From Edwardsiella anguillarum ET080813 (GTDB taxonomy: Bacteria; Pseudomonadota; Gammaproteobacteria; Enterobacterales; Enterobacteriaceae), in the NCBI RefSeq assembly GCF_000264765.2, contig NZ_CP006664.1:930001-994000 (forward strand): a DNA stretch of 64,000 nt. The letters are read 5' to 3'. Both the position numbers and the translations under genes were made by a program. Positions 26,606-35,534 of the stretch are shown one piece after another (positions within the stretch are counted from its first letter, which is position 1; each line of letters begins with the position of its first letter). The notes below the pieces were generated by a model. The model saw only the letters and a program-made list of their open reading frames with translations. It made no database searches and was not told the DNA's origin.

Positions 26606-28296
26606 GGCTCCCTCCGTCGCGCCCGCAGGCACAGCAGCGCCCCGGCGATCATCAGACCGCCGCCGCACCAAATCCAGCGTATCCCCTGGCGCAGGTACAG
26701 GCGCAGGGCATAGCGATCGCCCTGCTTTTCCGCCATCAGGGCGTACCATTCATCGCGCCAGCTCCAGCTGATGCCCGGCTCAAACATCTGCTGGTTGCGG
26801 GCCAGATAGTGGCGCCGCTCCGGATACAGGCGCGCCACCGTCTCTCCCGCCCGCTGCACCCAAATCTCCCCACGCTCGGCGGTATAGTTGCCGCGCGCAA
26901 ACTGCGTCACCTCCCGCAGGATAAAACGGTACTCACCCAGCTGCGCCGACTGCCCGGGCGCCAGCGCCACGCTGCGCTCCTGCTGTCCGGCGGCGTGCAG
27001 CCCGATCCCCAGCGCGCACAGCAACGCCCCCAGGTGAGCCAGGCGTCCCCCCGCCCCCACCCTGCGTCGCAGCCCGCCATACAGCATCAGCGCCAGCGCC
27101 AGCAGCGCAAACGGCAGCAGTACGCCGTTAAAGTAAGGCGCCCCCACCGAAATCCGCCCCCAGCCCAGCAGGCCGTACAGCATGGGATACAGCGTTCCGA
27201 TCAGCACGATCAGCGCCGCGGCGCTGAACAGCCACAGGATCCCCAGCAGCGGTAGGGAGACCGACGCTGTCACCGGCGTCAGCCGCCCCGCATACAGGGC
27301 GTACAGCATCAGGGCACCGACGGAAAGGCCACCGAACAGCAGCAACAACGCCAGCGCCCGCGCCTCGTCCAGAGCGAAGGCATGCACCGACAGCAAAACG
27401 CCGGAGCGCACGATCAGCGTACCCATCAGGGTAAAGATCAGCGACGTCAGCGCCAGCAGCAGCGACCAGTGCGCCAGCGCGCCGCTGCGCCGAGTGACAC
27501 TCAGGCTGTGCAGCAGCGCCGTCGCGCTCAGCCAGGGCAACAGCGAGGCGTTTTCCACCGGATCCCAAAACCAGAACCCGCCCCAGCCCAGTTCGCTGTA
27601 GGCCCACCATGACCCCAAGATGATCCCGGCACTCAGGCACCCCCAGGCCGGCAGCAGCCAGCGCCAGCAGCCGTCGGCCATCGCCTGCGCCGTCTGGCGC
27701 GCCAGCAGTCCGGCCAACAGGCGGGCGGCGCACAGGGCCAGCCCACCATAGCCGAGATAGAGCAGCGGCGGATGGAAGATCAGCCCAGGGTGCTGCAGCA
27801 TCGGATTTAGATCGCGCCCCTCCGGCGGCGCGGGAAACTGACGTGCGAAGGGATCGCCGAGGGTGACGATAAACAGCAGAAAGGCGCCGACGATCAACGC
27901 CATCAGCCCTAGGGTATAGGCGTTCGCCTGCGCCGCCTGACGGCGGGCGCACTGGGCATACAGGGCGCTCCACCCCGCCAGGCACAGCAGCCACAGCAGC
28001 AGCGACCCCTCGTGGCCGCCCCAGGCGGCGGCCAGCTTTAGCCCGCGCGCCAGCGCGGAATGGCTGTGCTGGGCGACATAGCGCAGGGAGAAATCATCCG
28101 CCAGCAGCGCCAGCAGCAGCAGCGCAAATCCCGCCGCCGTCAGCGCCAGCTGAGCCAGCGACCAGCGCCGTGGACACAGCGCGGGTAGGCGTTGCGCCCA
28201 CGGCGCGCCGCCCGCCAGGCTCAGCAGCGCCGTCAGCAGGCTGACGCACAGCGCCAGCAGCAGGGCAATAAATCCCAGTTCAGGCCACCACAGCAC
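26602..28296 (-). CDS. nrfE: Haem lyase subunit NrfE (CcmF-like)
   Basis: A 564-residue multi-span inner-membrane protein of the CcmF/NrfE haem-handling family. The tryptophan-rich WWD domain is seen as ELGWGGFWFWDPVENASLLP, with conserved haem-ligand histidines in the hydrophobic flanks (HPGLIFHPPLLYLGYGG). It directs haem attachment to the unusual CxxCK site of NrfA. It is shorter than CcmF (about 650) but normal for NrfE. It is downstream of nrfD by 38 bp and overlaps nrfF. Confidence 0.94.
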   Translation of the reverse strand: MLWWPELGFIALLLALCVSLLTALLSLAGGAPWAQRLPALCPRRWSLAQLALTAAGFALLLLALLADDFSLRYVAQHSHSALARGLKLAAAWGGHEGSLLLWLLCLAGWSALYAQCARRQAAQANAYTLGLMALIVGAFLLFIVTLGDPFARQFPAPPEGRDLNPMLQHPGLIFHPPLLYLGYGGLALCAARLLAGLLARQTAQAMADGCWRWLLPAWGCLSAGIILGSWWAYSELGWGGFWFWDPVENASLLPWLSATALLHSLSVTRRSGALAHWSLLLALTSLIFTLMGTLIVRSGVLLSVHAFALDEARALALLLLFGGLSVGALMLYALYAGRLTPVTASVSLPLLGILWLFSAAALIVLIGTLYPMLYGLLGWGRISVGAPYFNGVLLPFALLALALMLYGGLRRRVGAGGRLAHLGALLCALGIGLHAAGQQERSVALAPGQSAQLGEYRFILREVTQFARGNYTAERGEIWVQRAGETVARLYPERRHYLARNQQMFEPGISWSWRDEWYALMAEKQGDRYALRLYLRQGIRWIWCGGGLMIAGALLCLRARRREP

Positions 28297-28334
28297 ACCG
28301 GCTCCTTAGGGGGTAGGTTCGCCTCATCTCCGGC

Positions 28335-29276
28335 TCAGACCACCGTCAGCTGCCCGGCGTACAGGATAAACAGATGCAGCAGCAGCAGGCCGCACAGCGT
28401 TATCCCACTCCCCAGAAGGATGCGCAGGCGCAGACTGCCCCGCGTCACCAGGCGCAGCAGCAGGGGCAGGATAATGCCGATGCCGACCACGCCCAACCAC
28501 AGCCACCAGCTCCAGAAGCCGCCGTCCAGCAGCGTGGCCAGCGCCCGCTGCTTCGCCGCGTCGCCCTGCGCCAGCCCCAGCACAAACAGCAGCAGCAGCG
28601 CCAGCAGCACGCCCCCGAGGGGAGCCTCGATGCGGCGCAGACGCGCCTGCTCCTGCGCCACATCGTCGCCGTGCAGCCACAGCGAGGCCAATAGGGCGAC
28701 CGCCACGCCACAGCTCAGCGCGGCGCACAGGAACAGCGCGGGCAGCAGGGGCGAGTTCAGCATCGGGTAGGACTTCAGCGCCGAGAGCAGCAGGCCGTTA
28801 TAGATGCCTAGCAACAGCGCCAGGATCAGCAGGATGATGGACAGCGGACGCCGCAGCCCCTGTAGGCGCATCAGCGGCGCCGCCAGGCGCAGGGCGCTCG
28901 GCTGCCTCCGCTGCAGCAGCCCGATCAGCGATGGCGTAAACCACAGCGCCAACCACAGCAGCAGCAGCGGCAGGTAGAGCTGGAACAGCAGCACTCGCAC
29001 GGAGAGCACCGAACTCAGGTTATAGTGCAGGCTGACCTTCCAGAACATCCACGGCCGCGCCAAATGCAGCGCCAGCATCAGCAGCCCCAGCATGACCGTC
29101 AGCGGCGCCAGCCACAGCGTGGCGCGCATCACCGCGCTGGCCTCCGCGCGCTCTCCGCGCCAGCCGCGCGCCATGACCGCCAGCGCGACCAGACCTGCAG
29201 AGACGCTGACCAGAAACAGATCGATGGCGATGGGCCAATCCCAAACCAGCGACGGAAAATGAAACGGCGATGTCAT
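28335..29276 (-). CDS. nrfD: NrfD quinol-oxidising membrane subunit
   Basis: A 313-residue integral membrane protein (about eight helices) of the NrfD/PsrC family. It takes electrons from menaquinol and passes them to the iron-sulfur protein NrfC, then NrfB and NrfA. The N-terminus (FHFPSLVWDWPIAIDLFLVS) and the WMFWKVSLHYNLSSVLSVRV segment are typical of the family. It overlaps nrfC by four bases (ATGA) and precedes the assembly genes nrfE-F-G. Confidence 0.94.
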   Translation of the reverse strand: MTSPFHFPSLVWDWPIAIDLFLVSVSAGLVALAVMARGWRGERAEASAVMRATLWLAPLTVMLGLLMLALHLARPWMFWKVSLHYNLSSVLSVRVLLFQLYLPLLLLWLALWFTPSLIGLLQRRQPSALRLAAPLMRLQGLRRPLSIILLILALLLGIYNGLLLSALKSYPMLNSPLLPALFLCAALSCGVAVALLASLWLHGDDVAQEQARLRRIEAPLGGVLLALLLLFVLGLAQGDAAKQRALATLLDGGFWSWWLWLGVVGIGIILPLLLRLVTRGSLRLRILLGSGITLCGLLLLHLFILYAGQLTVV

Positions 29277-29944
29277 GGGGTCACCTCCCCGTAGCGGAAC
29301 GGAATGCGATACAGTTTCGGGCGGGTGCCCAGCGCCAGCTTGTAGCGGTAGCTCGGCTGTTCGCGCAGCAGGCGGCTCACCGCGCTGGTGGGATCGTCAA
29401 GATCGCCAAAGGTGAGCGCCCGGGTCGGACAGGCCAGCACACAAGCGGGCTCCTTACCCGCCTTCAGGTTGGTTTTACGACAAAAGTCGCACTTATCGGC
29501 GGTACGGGTCTGCGGGTGAATGAAGCGCACCCGATAGGGGCAGGCGGCGATGCAGTACTGACAGCCGACGCACAGATCGGGATTGACGTCGACAATGCCG
29601 CTGGCGACGTCGCGGAACGATGCGCCGGTCGGGCAGGCATTGACGCAGGGCGCATCGTCACAGTGCTGGCAGGAGTGGCGGAAAAAGCGATATTTCACCG
29701 ACGGAAACTGGCCGATGGGTTCGCTGCGGATGATCTCCAGACGTGATACGCCGGCGGGCACCCGGTTAACCTCACGGCAGGCCTCCATGCAAGCGGTACA
29801 GCCGATGCAGCGATTTTCATCATACACCATGCCCAGCCGGACGCCCTGCGGCGTCACGGCAGAGGCCACCACCCGCGGCAAGGCGCCGCCGGAGAGCGCC
29901 ATGACGCCCAGCCCGGCGATGAAACGTCGACGGGAGCAACTCAT
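29273..29944 (-). CDS. nrfC: NrfC iron-sulfur electron transfer protein
   Basis: A 223-residue protein with a twin-arginine signal (SCSRRRFIAGLGVMAL), which implies folded export by Tat. Four [4Fe-4S] clusters are bound by cysteine sets visible as CIGCTACMEAC, HSCQHCDDAPCVNACP, CVGCQYCIAACP and CDFCRKTN with ACVLACP. It relays electrons from NrfD to the pentahaem NrfB. Start and stop overlap its neighbours by four bases each, within the nrfABCD electron-transfer set. Confidence 0.95.
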   Translation of the reverse strand: MSCSRRRFIAGLGVMALSGGALPRVVASAVTPQGVRLGMVYDENRCIGCTACMEACREVNRVPAGVSRLEIIRSEPIGQFPSVKYRFFRHSCQHCDDAPCVNACPTGASFRDVASGIVDVNPDLCVGCQYCIAACPYRVRFIHPQTRTADKCDFCRKTNLKAGKEPACVLACPTRALTFGDLDDPTSAVSRLLREQPSYRYKLALGTRPKLYRIPFRYGEVTP

Positions 29945-30528
29945 GGCCGCAGCTCCTTACCCGGCATTTTCAGCGTCACCGCTGCCGGATCGAACGCCGG
30001 GTTATCCTGCTGCTGGCGGTGACAGTCTACGCACAGCGCGACGCGCTCGCGCTCGTTCAGCCGGATGACCGGATCCGACTGCGGATGCAGGCTGTGACAG
30101 GCGGCGCAGTTCACCGTGGTCAGATGTACATCGTGCGGCCAGAACGCCTTTTGCAGCTTCTCCGGTAGATGGCAGGACATACACACGCTGTTTTGCTGTG
30201 CGGCGCTGTGCCCGTCACGGTTGAAGCGCATCACGTCCGGCGCACCGTCGCGGTGACGCTCAAGGGAGACATTGCCGTGACAGTTGCTGCAGGCGATCGC
30301 CGAGCCGGTATTGGGATTTTTCTCCTGGCTATGACGCCCGTGCAGGCGATCCTGCGGTGTTTTATGGCAGTCCAGGCACCCCTGGTTGGGATCGCGCTGT
30401 AAGACGACCTCTGCCTGCGCTGGCGTCGCCCCCTCTCCCGCCGCCGGCGGGGTGGAGAGTGACGGAGTGGAAAGCAGCAGCCCACTGACCAGCGCCCCGG
30501 CGGTAAATAACAAACGCAGTAGGTTCAT
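29941..30528 (-). CDS. nrfB: NrfB pentahaem cytochrome c
   Basis: A 195-residue periplasmic cytochrome with a signal peptide and exactly five CxxCH haem-binding motifs: CLDCH, CSNCH, CMSCH, CAACH and CVDCH. It donates electrons to the NrfA nitrite reductase. It lies 42 bp after nrfA and overlaps nrfC by four bases. Length and haem count match the E. coli protein. Confidence 0.96.
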   Translation of the reverse strand: MNLLRLLFTAGALVSGLLLSTPSLSTPPAAGEGATPAQAEVVLQRDPNQGCLDCHKTPQDRLHGRHSQEKNPNTGSAIACSNCHGNVSLERHRDGAPDVMRFNRDGHSAAQQNSVCMSCHLPEKLQKAFWPHDVHLTTVNCAACHSLHPQSDPVIRLNERERVALCVDCHRQQQDNPAFDPAAVTLKMPGKELRP

Positions 30529-30570
30529 GATGACTCCATCTGCAGTGCCCCGCAGCGCGGGGCGCAGGGG

Positions 30571-32019
30571 TTAATGGTCCAGGCGCCCGGCGCTGCGCGC
30601 CTGGGCTTCCCACTCAGGAACAACCGTATTCAGGAAAGTCTGCTTTTCCTGCGTAAACTGCTGCATATTCATCCCCAGCGCCTGCTGCGCTAGCGCCTTG
30701 GTGGAAATATCCGGCAGCGGTACCGCGTCGTTGACGCCGTGGTTAGCCAGCACCCGCACCAGCTGCGTACGCGCATTGGCCGCCTTGTCCAGCGCGGTGC
30801 CCAACATCCGTAGCGCGACGTCCGGCGCATGCATATGCACGCCGTGGGAGGCAATAGAGAAGTCCCAGCGCCACTGGGCGTGGCGAATGTCGGTCAGGAT
30901 CGGCTGCATTTCGGCCTCGCTGGCACCGGCGGCCCAAGCGGCCTTGGCCTCAAAGTGCGCCCGTACTAGCTGATCCTCAACCTTCAGCTTAATCTCATTG
31001 ACATCCTGCTTGCGCTTGGCCACGGTCTGCTGCAGCGTCGCTTTATCCTGGGTATGACAGGTCCGGCAGGTCTGCTCAAAGCTATCGAATGGATTGCCTA
31101 TCTTATGGCTGGTGTACAGCTTGCCTTCGGCGTTCTGCACCTTCGGCATATGGCAATCGACGCAGGAGATGTTGTTCTGTCCGTGGATCCCGGCGCGCCA
31201 AGTCTCATAATCCGGGTGCTGCGCCTTCAGCATCGGCGCCTTGGAGAGCGGGTTAACCCAGTCGGTAAAGGCAATACCGTCGTAATAGGCCTCGATCTCA
31301 TCGACGCTGGTGCCCTGATCCCAGGGGAATTTGACGGTTTTATCCTTGCCGGAGAAGTAGTACTCCACGTGGCACTGACCGCATACCATCGACTGCTGAT
31401 CGATGCGGTTGGCTTTATCGAACGGTTTGCCAATCGCCTCCAGCGCCCGCGCGGCGTAGGGGCGCGACAGCTGCAGGGCCGGTTTGCCGGCGGCAAAGTC
31501 ATCGGAGGCAGTATTATGGCAGTCGGCACAGCCCAGGGCGTTGACGATCTCCGGCCCGCCGCGCGCCCACATGCCGTGGAAATAGGCCGCTTCTCCCTGC
31601 TCCGCGATCACCCGCGCCACGTCCGGACTCTTACAGCTCCAGCAGGCCATCGGCTGAGGCCCATCCTCCGGCTTCATCGGCGCACCAGTGCGCAGGGTCT
31701 CGCGCACGTCGGTCAACGCATAGGCGTGGCCGCGCGGCTTGTTATAGTCCTTAGCAAAGGCGTAGCCGGCCCACAGGATCACCAGACGCGGATCCTCCGC
31801 CAGCGCATCGCTAAGTTCACTCTGCTCGGCGGTGGCCTTCCAGGAGGCATACTGGTCAGGGTGCGGCGCGGCGAAGCGATCATTGCGCGCCTCGATCTTC
31901 GGCGGCGCCTTCTCCGCCGCGGCGGCGGAATCCGCGGCAGCCGCCTGGGCCCCCCCGCCAAACAGCGCCAACGCGGCGCCAATCAAAATACGCTGCAGCG
32001 CATTGCTTACCTTAATCAT
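30571..32019 (-). CDS. nrfA: Cytochrome c552 nitrite reductase NrfA
   Basis: A 482-residue periplasmic enzyme reducing nitrite to ammonium with six electrons. The start is ATG 32019 ([14 protein letters not shown]), preceded by GGA at good spacing; earlier ATGs are less well placed. A signal peptide ends in AQAAAA. The active-site haem motif is the unusual CWSCK, followed by CADCH, CGQCH, CVDCH and CRTCH, five haems in all. The calcium and substrate region [13 protein letters not shown] and the C-terminal [15 protein letters not shown] segment are conserved. It is first in the nrfABCDEFG operon and is used for anaerobic respiration and nitrite detoxification. Confidence 0.97.
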   Translation of the reverse strand: MIKVSNALQRILIGAALALFGGGAQAAAADSAAAAEKAPPKIEARNDRFAAPHPDQYASWKATAEQSELSDALAEDPRLVILWAGYAFAKDYNKPRGHAYALTDVRETLRTGAPMKPEDGPQPMACWSCKSPDVARVIAEQGEAAYFHGMWARGGPEIVNALGCADCHNTASDDFAAGKPALQLSRPYAARALEAIGKPFDKANRIDQQSMVCGQCHVEYYFSGKDKTVKFPWDQGTSVDEIEAYYDGIAFTDWVNPLSKAPMLKAQHPDYETWRAGIHGQNNISCVDCHMPKVQNAEGKLYTSHKIGNPFDSFEQTCRTCHTQDKATLQQTVAKRKQDVNEIKLKVEDQLVRAHFEAKAAWAAGASEAEMQPILTDIRHAQWRWDFSIASHGVHMHAPDVALRMLGTALDKAANARTQLVRVLANHGVNDAVPLPDISTKALAQQALGMNMQQFTQEKQTFLNTVVPEWEAQARSAGRLDH

Positions 32020-32265
32020 AAGCATTCCATCCAGAGTTATATCCCTGTCGCACACGAGTCATGGCACGCAGGTTATGAGTTATACATCGCACATCCGTGG
32101 GCGTAAGGGTGAAAATAGATTCACCAAGTCGATAAAGTAATCCCTACCACCGCCTATCGGGAAATATCACCCGACCACCGGAAAATAAAAAACACCCCAC
32201 TCCGTGCGCAGCTTAATTTTTATTTGTCACGCCTAGCATGAATAGCAAAAACCAGATAAAAAATA

Positions 32266-32279
32266 TTGTTTTTGATCAA
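32266..32279 (-). promoter_or_regulatory. FNR-like site upstream of nrfA
   Basis: TTGTTTTTGATCAA matches the FNR consensus TTGAT-N4-ATCAA at all but one base. It is the best anaerobic-regulator match before nrfA but lies about 250 bp from the start codon, so the transcript would have a long leader unless another site is used. Confidence 0.45.
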
Positions 32280-32422
32280 CACCGATAAATACCACACAGG
32301 GCAAAGGTGTATTCTGTAATTTAAAACACGGAGAAAATGTAACCGAGAATTTGTACAGAGGAATTATGTGGAAATTACGACATAAAGAATAAAATCTATA
32401 AAACAAAATCACAATAAATAAA

Positions 32423-32444
32423 AAATACCCCAATCGGGGTATTT
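32423..32444. terminator. Terminator hairpin after yfgJ
   Basis: AAATACCCC (32423-32431) and GGGGTATTT (32436-32444) form a perfect 9-bp stem with an AATC loop. On the minus strand it is followed by TTTATTT. It lies 27 bp beyond the yfgJ stop codon. Confidence 0.75.
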
Positions 32445-32470
32445 AAATATAATTAAAAATAAATCTGTAT

Positions 32471-32698
32471 TCAGCAGGGAATATAGCATATGTGCAGCTG
32501 CTTTTTAGAGATCAGCCCATGCCCATGCGGGCAGAAATAATCAACGGCGCCGCACGCCTTCAGCTCCTGTAGTGGCTGCTGGCACTGGGGACAGCGCGCC
32601 TCACGGCGATAGGCCTGACGGCAGGATGGGCAGAAAAAGCGCCCATCCTGCTGCCACTGTAGCTCATGCTGGCACTGCGGACAGCTAGCTTGCATCAC
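32471..32698 (-). CDS. yfgJ: Zinc-ribbon protein YfgJ
   Basis: A 75-residue protein with three CxxC pairs (CPQCQHEL, CPSCRQAY, CPQCQQPL) and a final CGAVDYFCPHGHGLISKK motif, very close to E. coli YfgJ (71 residues). It probably binds one or two zinc ions; the cellular role is unknown. Translation may begin at the first or second of the two Met codons. It lies 6 bp after the AEC transporter gene and probably shares its transcript. In E. coli yfgJ also neighbours xseA/der. Confidence 0.88.
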   Translation of the reverse strand: MMQASCPQCQHELQWQQDGRFFCPSCRQAYRREARCPQCQQPLQELKACGAVDYFCPHGHGLISKKQLHICYIPC

Positions 32699-32704
32699 AC
32701 TCTC

Positions 32705-33661
32705 CTAAATAACGCCCCACTGGCGCAGGAAGTAAAGCCCCAGCGCCGTGGTAAAAAACGATCCCAGGGTGGTAATGGCGATAATATTCGCCGCCAGCGT
32801 CGCATTGCCGCCCATAGCCCGGGTCATCACGTAGCTCGCCGCCGCCGTCGGCGTGGCGCTCAGCAGAAAGATCACTCCCAGCGTAACATGGCGGAAACCG
32901 CAGAGCCAGGCGCCGCCGGTCAGCAGCAGCGGCACCAGCAGCAGCTTGGCCAGCGAGGCATACCCCGCCACGTTCGAGGCGCCGAACATGGCACGCCAGT
33001 CGATGCTGGCGCCGGCGCACAGCAGCGCCAGGGGCAGGGCCATAGCGGACAGAAAGTTGCCGGTCGCGTGTATCACCTGCGGCATCGGCAGACCGGCCGC
33101 GCTCCACAGCAGCCCCAGCACGATAGCAATGATCAGCGGATTGCTGACGATCCCACGCAGCATGGTGCGCCAGCCGATCCCACGCTGGCCGTCGCCGTAC
33201 AGCGAACGCGTCAGGGTGATCACCGACAGGACATTGAACAGGATCACCGTCACCGCCATGTAGAGCGAACCGATGGCAACCCCCTCGCTGCCGTAGGCGC
33301 TGGCGCAGTAGGCCAGGCCGACAATCGCCGTATTGGCGCGAAAGCCGCCCTGAACAAAGATCCCCCGCTCACGCGGATCGCATACCAGCCAGCGCGATAC
33401 CCACTCCAGCAGGAGAAAGCTCAGCAACGTCGCCCCGGCACCATACAGCACAAAGGGCAGATTCTGCCGCAGAGAGGCCTGTGCGGTGGCGATGCTGAAA
33501 AACAGCAGGCAGGGCAGCGACAGGTTAAACACCAGCCGGGTCGCACTGTCGCAAAAGCGATCGTCGAGCAGCTGGCAGCGGCGCAGCAGTATGCCGATCA
33601 GCAGCATCAGCAGGTTAGGAACGGTAACGCCAAAGGCAAAACTCCAGGTCTCCCAGGACAT
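32705..33661 (-). CDS. AEC-family membrane transporter
   Basis: A 318-residue protein of the auxin efflux carrier (AEC) family with about ten transmembrane helices arranged as two inverted halves. Family-like segments are NLSLPCLLFFSIATAQASL, GGFRANTAIVGLAYC (near residue 105) and the C-terminal SATPTAAASYVMTRAMGG. Bacterial members carry small organic acids such as malate or malonate, but the substrate is not readable here. It lies between der and yfgJ, transcribed leftward, as a probable two-gene unit with yfgJ. Confidence 0.85.
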   Translation of the reverse strand: MSWETWSFAFGVTVPNLLMLLIGILLRRCQLLDDRFCDSATRLVFNLSLPCLLFFSIATAQASLRQNLPFVLYGAGATLLSFLLLEWVSRWLVCDPRERGIFVQGGFRANTAIVGLAYCASAYGSEGVAIGSLYMAVTVILFNVLSVITLTRSLYGDGQRGIGWRTMLRGIVSNPLIIAIVLGLLWSAAGLPMPQVIHATGNFLSAMALPLALLCAGASIDWRAMFGASNVAGYASLAKLLLVPLLLTGGAWLCGFRHVTLGVIFLLSATPTAAASYVMTRAMGGNATLAANIIAITTLGSFFTTALGLYFLRQWGVI

Positions 33662-33877
33662 AGCGCATCCTTGTTACAGGCGGGAAGAATAGCGGGCGGC
33701 GCAAGGCACTGACGGGAAGGCACCGCATCGGCGCGCGGCGCCGGGCCGCCGTAAGGACTTACTCACCGGCGGAAACTGCCTGGGGCCCACTCCCGCCGAA
33801 CGTATCACGCGCGGTCAACATGACCGCCAACGACGCCCAGAACAGGTACGATAAATAGCCTAACATAGGGCCGAGGC

Positions 33878-33905
33878 AAAAAAAACGGGACACCAATGTG
33901 TCCCG
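33878..33905 (-). terminator. Terminator after der
   Basis: CGGGACAC (33886-33893) and GTGTCCCG (33898-33905) form a perfect 8-bp stem around CAAT. On the minus strand it is followed by a run of eight T. It is 10 bp beyond the der stop codon. Confidence 0.9.
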
Positions 33906-33915
33906 CTATTAACGA

Positions 33916-35400
33916 TTACTTCGCCTTTTTCAGGTGGCTCAACAAACGCTTACGCTTACGCATCTGGTTTGGCGTCAAGGTGTTGCGCTTATTGGCGAAC
34001 GGGTTATCCCCCTCTTTAAACTGAATGCGGATCGGCGTCCCCATCACGTTCAAAGAGCGGCGGAAGTAGTTCATCAGGTAGCGCTTGTAGGAGTCCGGCA
34101 GATCCTTCACCTGGTTACCGTGGATCACCACGATCGGCGGGTTATAGCCCCCGGCGTGCGCATACTTCAGCTTCACCCGGCGCCCGCGCACCATCGGCGG
34201 CTGATGGTCATCCTGCGCCATGGTCATAATGCGGGTCAGCATCGCGGTGCTGACGCGGCGGGTAGCGCTTTCGTAGGCTTCCTGAATCGATTCGAACAGG
34301 TTGCCCACGCCGCTACCGTGCAGGGCGGAGATGAAGTGGATGCGGGCGAAGTCAACGAATCCCAGACGCAGATCCAGCATATCCTTCACCTGCTCTTTGA
34401 CCTCCAGGCTCAGGCCGTCCCACTTATTGACCACCACCACCAGTGAGCGCCCACTATTGAGGATAAAGCCGAGCAGAGAGAGATCCTGATCGGAGATCCC
34501 CTGGCGGGCATCGATCACCAGCAGCACCACGTTGGCATCCTCAATCGCCTGCAGCGTCTTGATGACCGAAAACTTCTCAACGGTATCCGTAACCTTGCCG
34601 CGCTTGCGCACCCCGGCGGTGTCGATCAGCACGTATTCGCGCTCGTCACGCTCCATCGGAATATAGATGCTGTCGCGCGTGGTGCCCGGCATGTCATACA
34701 CCACCACCCGGTCTTCGCCCAGGATGCGGTTGGTCAGCGTGGACTTACCGACGTTGGGACGCCCGACAATCGCAATTTTAATGGGCTGATTGATGGGATC
34801 AAACGCCTCTTCCTCCTCCTGCGCCTCGCCGTCGGCTTCCGTCTCCAGCTCCGCCCAGTAGGCCGCGTTCTCCTCTTCCTCGCTCAGCACCGGCGCCGGC
34901 GCTTCCTGTGGAATAAACGGGACCAGCGCATCTTCGATAAGCTGGGTCACACCGCGCCCATGGGAGGCCGCGATAGGGTGAACCTCCCCCATCCCCAGGG
35001 AATAAAAGTCCCCGACGGCGACCTCGGCGTCAATGCCGTCGGTTTTGTTGGCGACCAGGAACGTCGCCTTATCGCGGCTGCGCAGGTGGCGGGCAATGGC
35101 CTCGTCCGCCGGCAGCAGGCCATCGCGGGCATCGACCAGAAACAGCACGATATCGGCCTCTTCAATCGCCATCAACGACTGCTCCGCCATGTGGGTCTCG
35201 ACCCCGTTTTCGGTGCCGTCGATACCGCCGGTATCGATAATGATAAACTCGTGACCGTTTACTTCAGCACGACCATACTTGCGATCTCGGGTTAATCCGG
35301 GGAAGTCGGCGACTAACGCATCGCGGGTGCGCGTCAACCGGTTGAATAAGGTGGATTTCCCCACATTCGGGCGCCCGACTAGCGCGACGACAGGTATCAT
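33916..35400 (-). CDS. der: Ribosome-assembly GTPase Der (EngA)
   Basis: A 494-residue GTPase essential for 50S subunit maturation, with two tandem G domains and a C-terminal KH-like domain. G1 motifs are GRPNVGKST at about residue 8 and again near 212. G3 motifs are DTGGIDG and [10 protein letters not shown]4 motifs are NKTDG and NKWDG. An acidic linker ([17 protein letters not shown]) separates the domains. The C-terminus ends in a basic [18 protein letters not shown] tail typical of the enterobacterial protein. It lies 134 bp after bamB. Confidence 0.97.
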   Translation of the reverse strand: MIPVVALVGRPNVGKSTLFNRLTRTRDALVADFPGLTRDRKYGRAEVNGHEFIIIDTGGIDGTENGVETHMAEQSLMAIEEADIVLFLVDARDGLLPADEAIARHLRSRDKATFLVANKTDGIDAEVAVGDFYSLGMGEVHPIAASHGRGVTQLIEDALVPFIPQEAPAPVLSEEEENAAYWAELETEADGEAQEEEEAFDPINQPIKIAIVGRPNVGKSTLTNRILGEDRVVVYDMPGTTRDSIYIPMERDEREYVLIDTAGVRKRGKVTDTVEKFSVIKTLQAIEDANVVLLVIDARQGISDQDLSLLGFILNSGRSLVVVVNKWDGLSLEVKEQVKDMLDLRLGFVDFARIHFISALHGSGVGNLFESIQEAYESATRRVSTAMLTRIMTMAQDDHQPPMVRGRRVKLKYAHAGGYNPPIVVIHGNQVKDLPDSYKRYLMNYFRRSLNVMGTPIRIQFKEGDNPFANKRNTLTPNQMRKRKRLLSHLKKAK

Positions 35401-35467
35401 TGTTGAAGCCTCTATTACGTAATGTCATTCCCCGCCGCCGTCGGCGACGGGGAAATATGCAGAAGAC

Positions 35468-35518
35468 GAAACGGCCCCTGAGGTCATCAGGAGCCGTTCC
35501 GGGCGGCGAAAGCCGCCC
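35468..35518 (-). terminator. Two hairpins between bamB and der
   Basis: GGGCGGC-GAAA-GCCGCCC (35501-35518) is a perfect tetraloop hairpin 16 bp beyond the bamB stop. A second stem (AACGGC...GCCGTT, 35470-35498) follows. T runs are weak, so these may reduce rather than abolish readthrough into der, or stabilise the processed transcript. Confidence 0.5.
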
Positions 35519-35534
35519 TATATCATGTTATAAA

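Larger units (their letters stand above)
32020..32470. other. nrfA upstream region
   Basis: About 450 bp of AT-rich non-coding DNA between nrfA and yfgJ, both read leftward. It should carry the nrf promoter, an FNR-like site at 32266-32279 and the yfgJ terminator at 32423-32444. It is longer than a simple promoter needs, leaving a 5' leader of perhaps 200 bases or room for NarL/NarP and IHF binding. Confidence 0.5.

Noticed and set aside
31054..32106. Plus-strand open frame (350 codons) opposite nrfA
   Set aside because: nrfA is unambiguous by its five haem motifs. The opposite frame is a composition shadow.
32666..33712. Plus-strand open frame (348 codons) opposite the AEC transporter
   Set aside because: Its translation is Gln/Arg/His-rich and unlike any protein, whereas the minus-strand frame is a typical membrane transporter.
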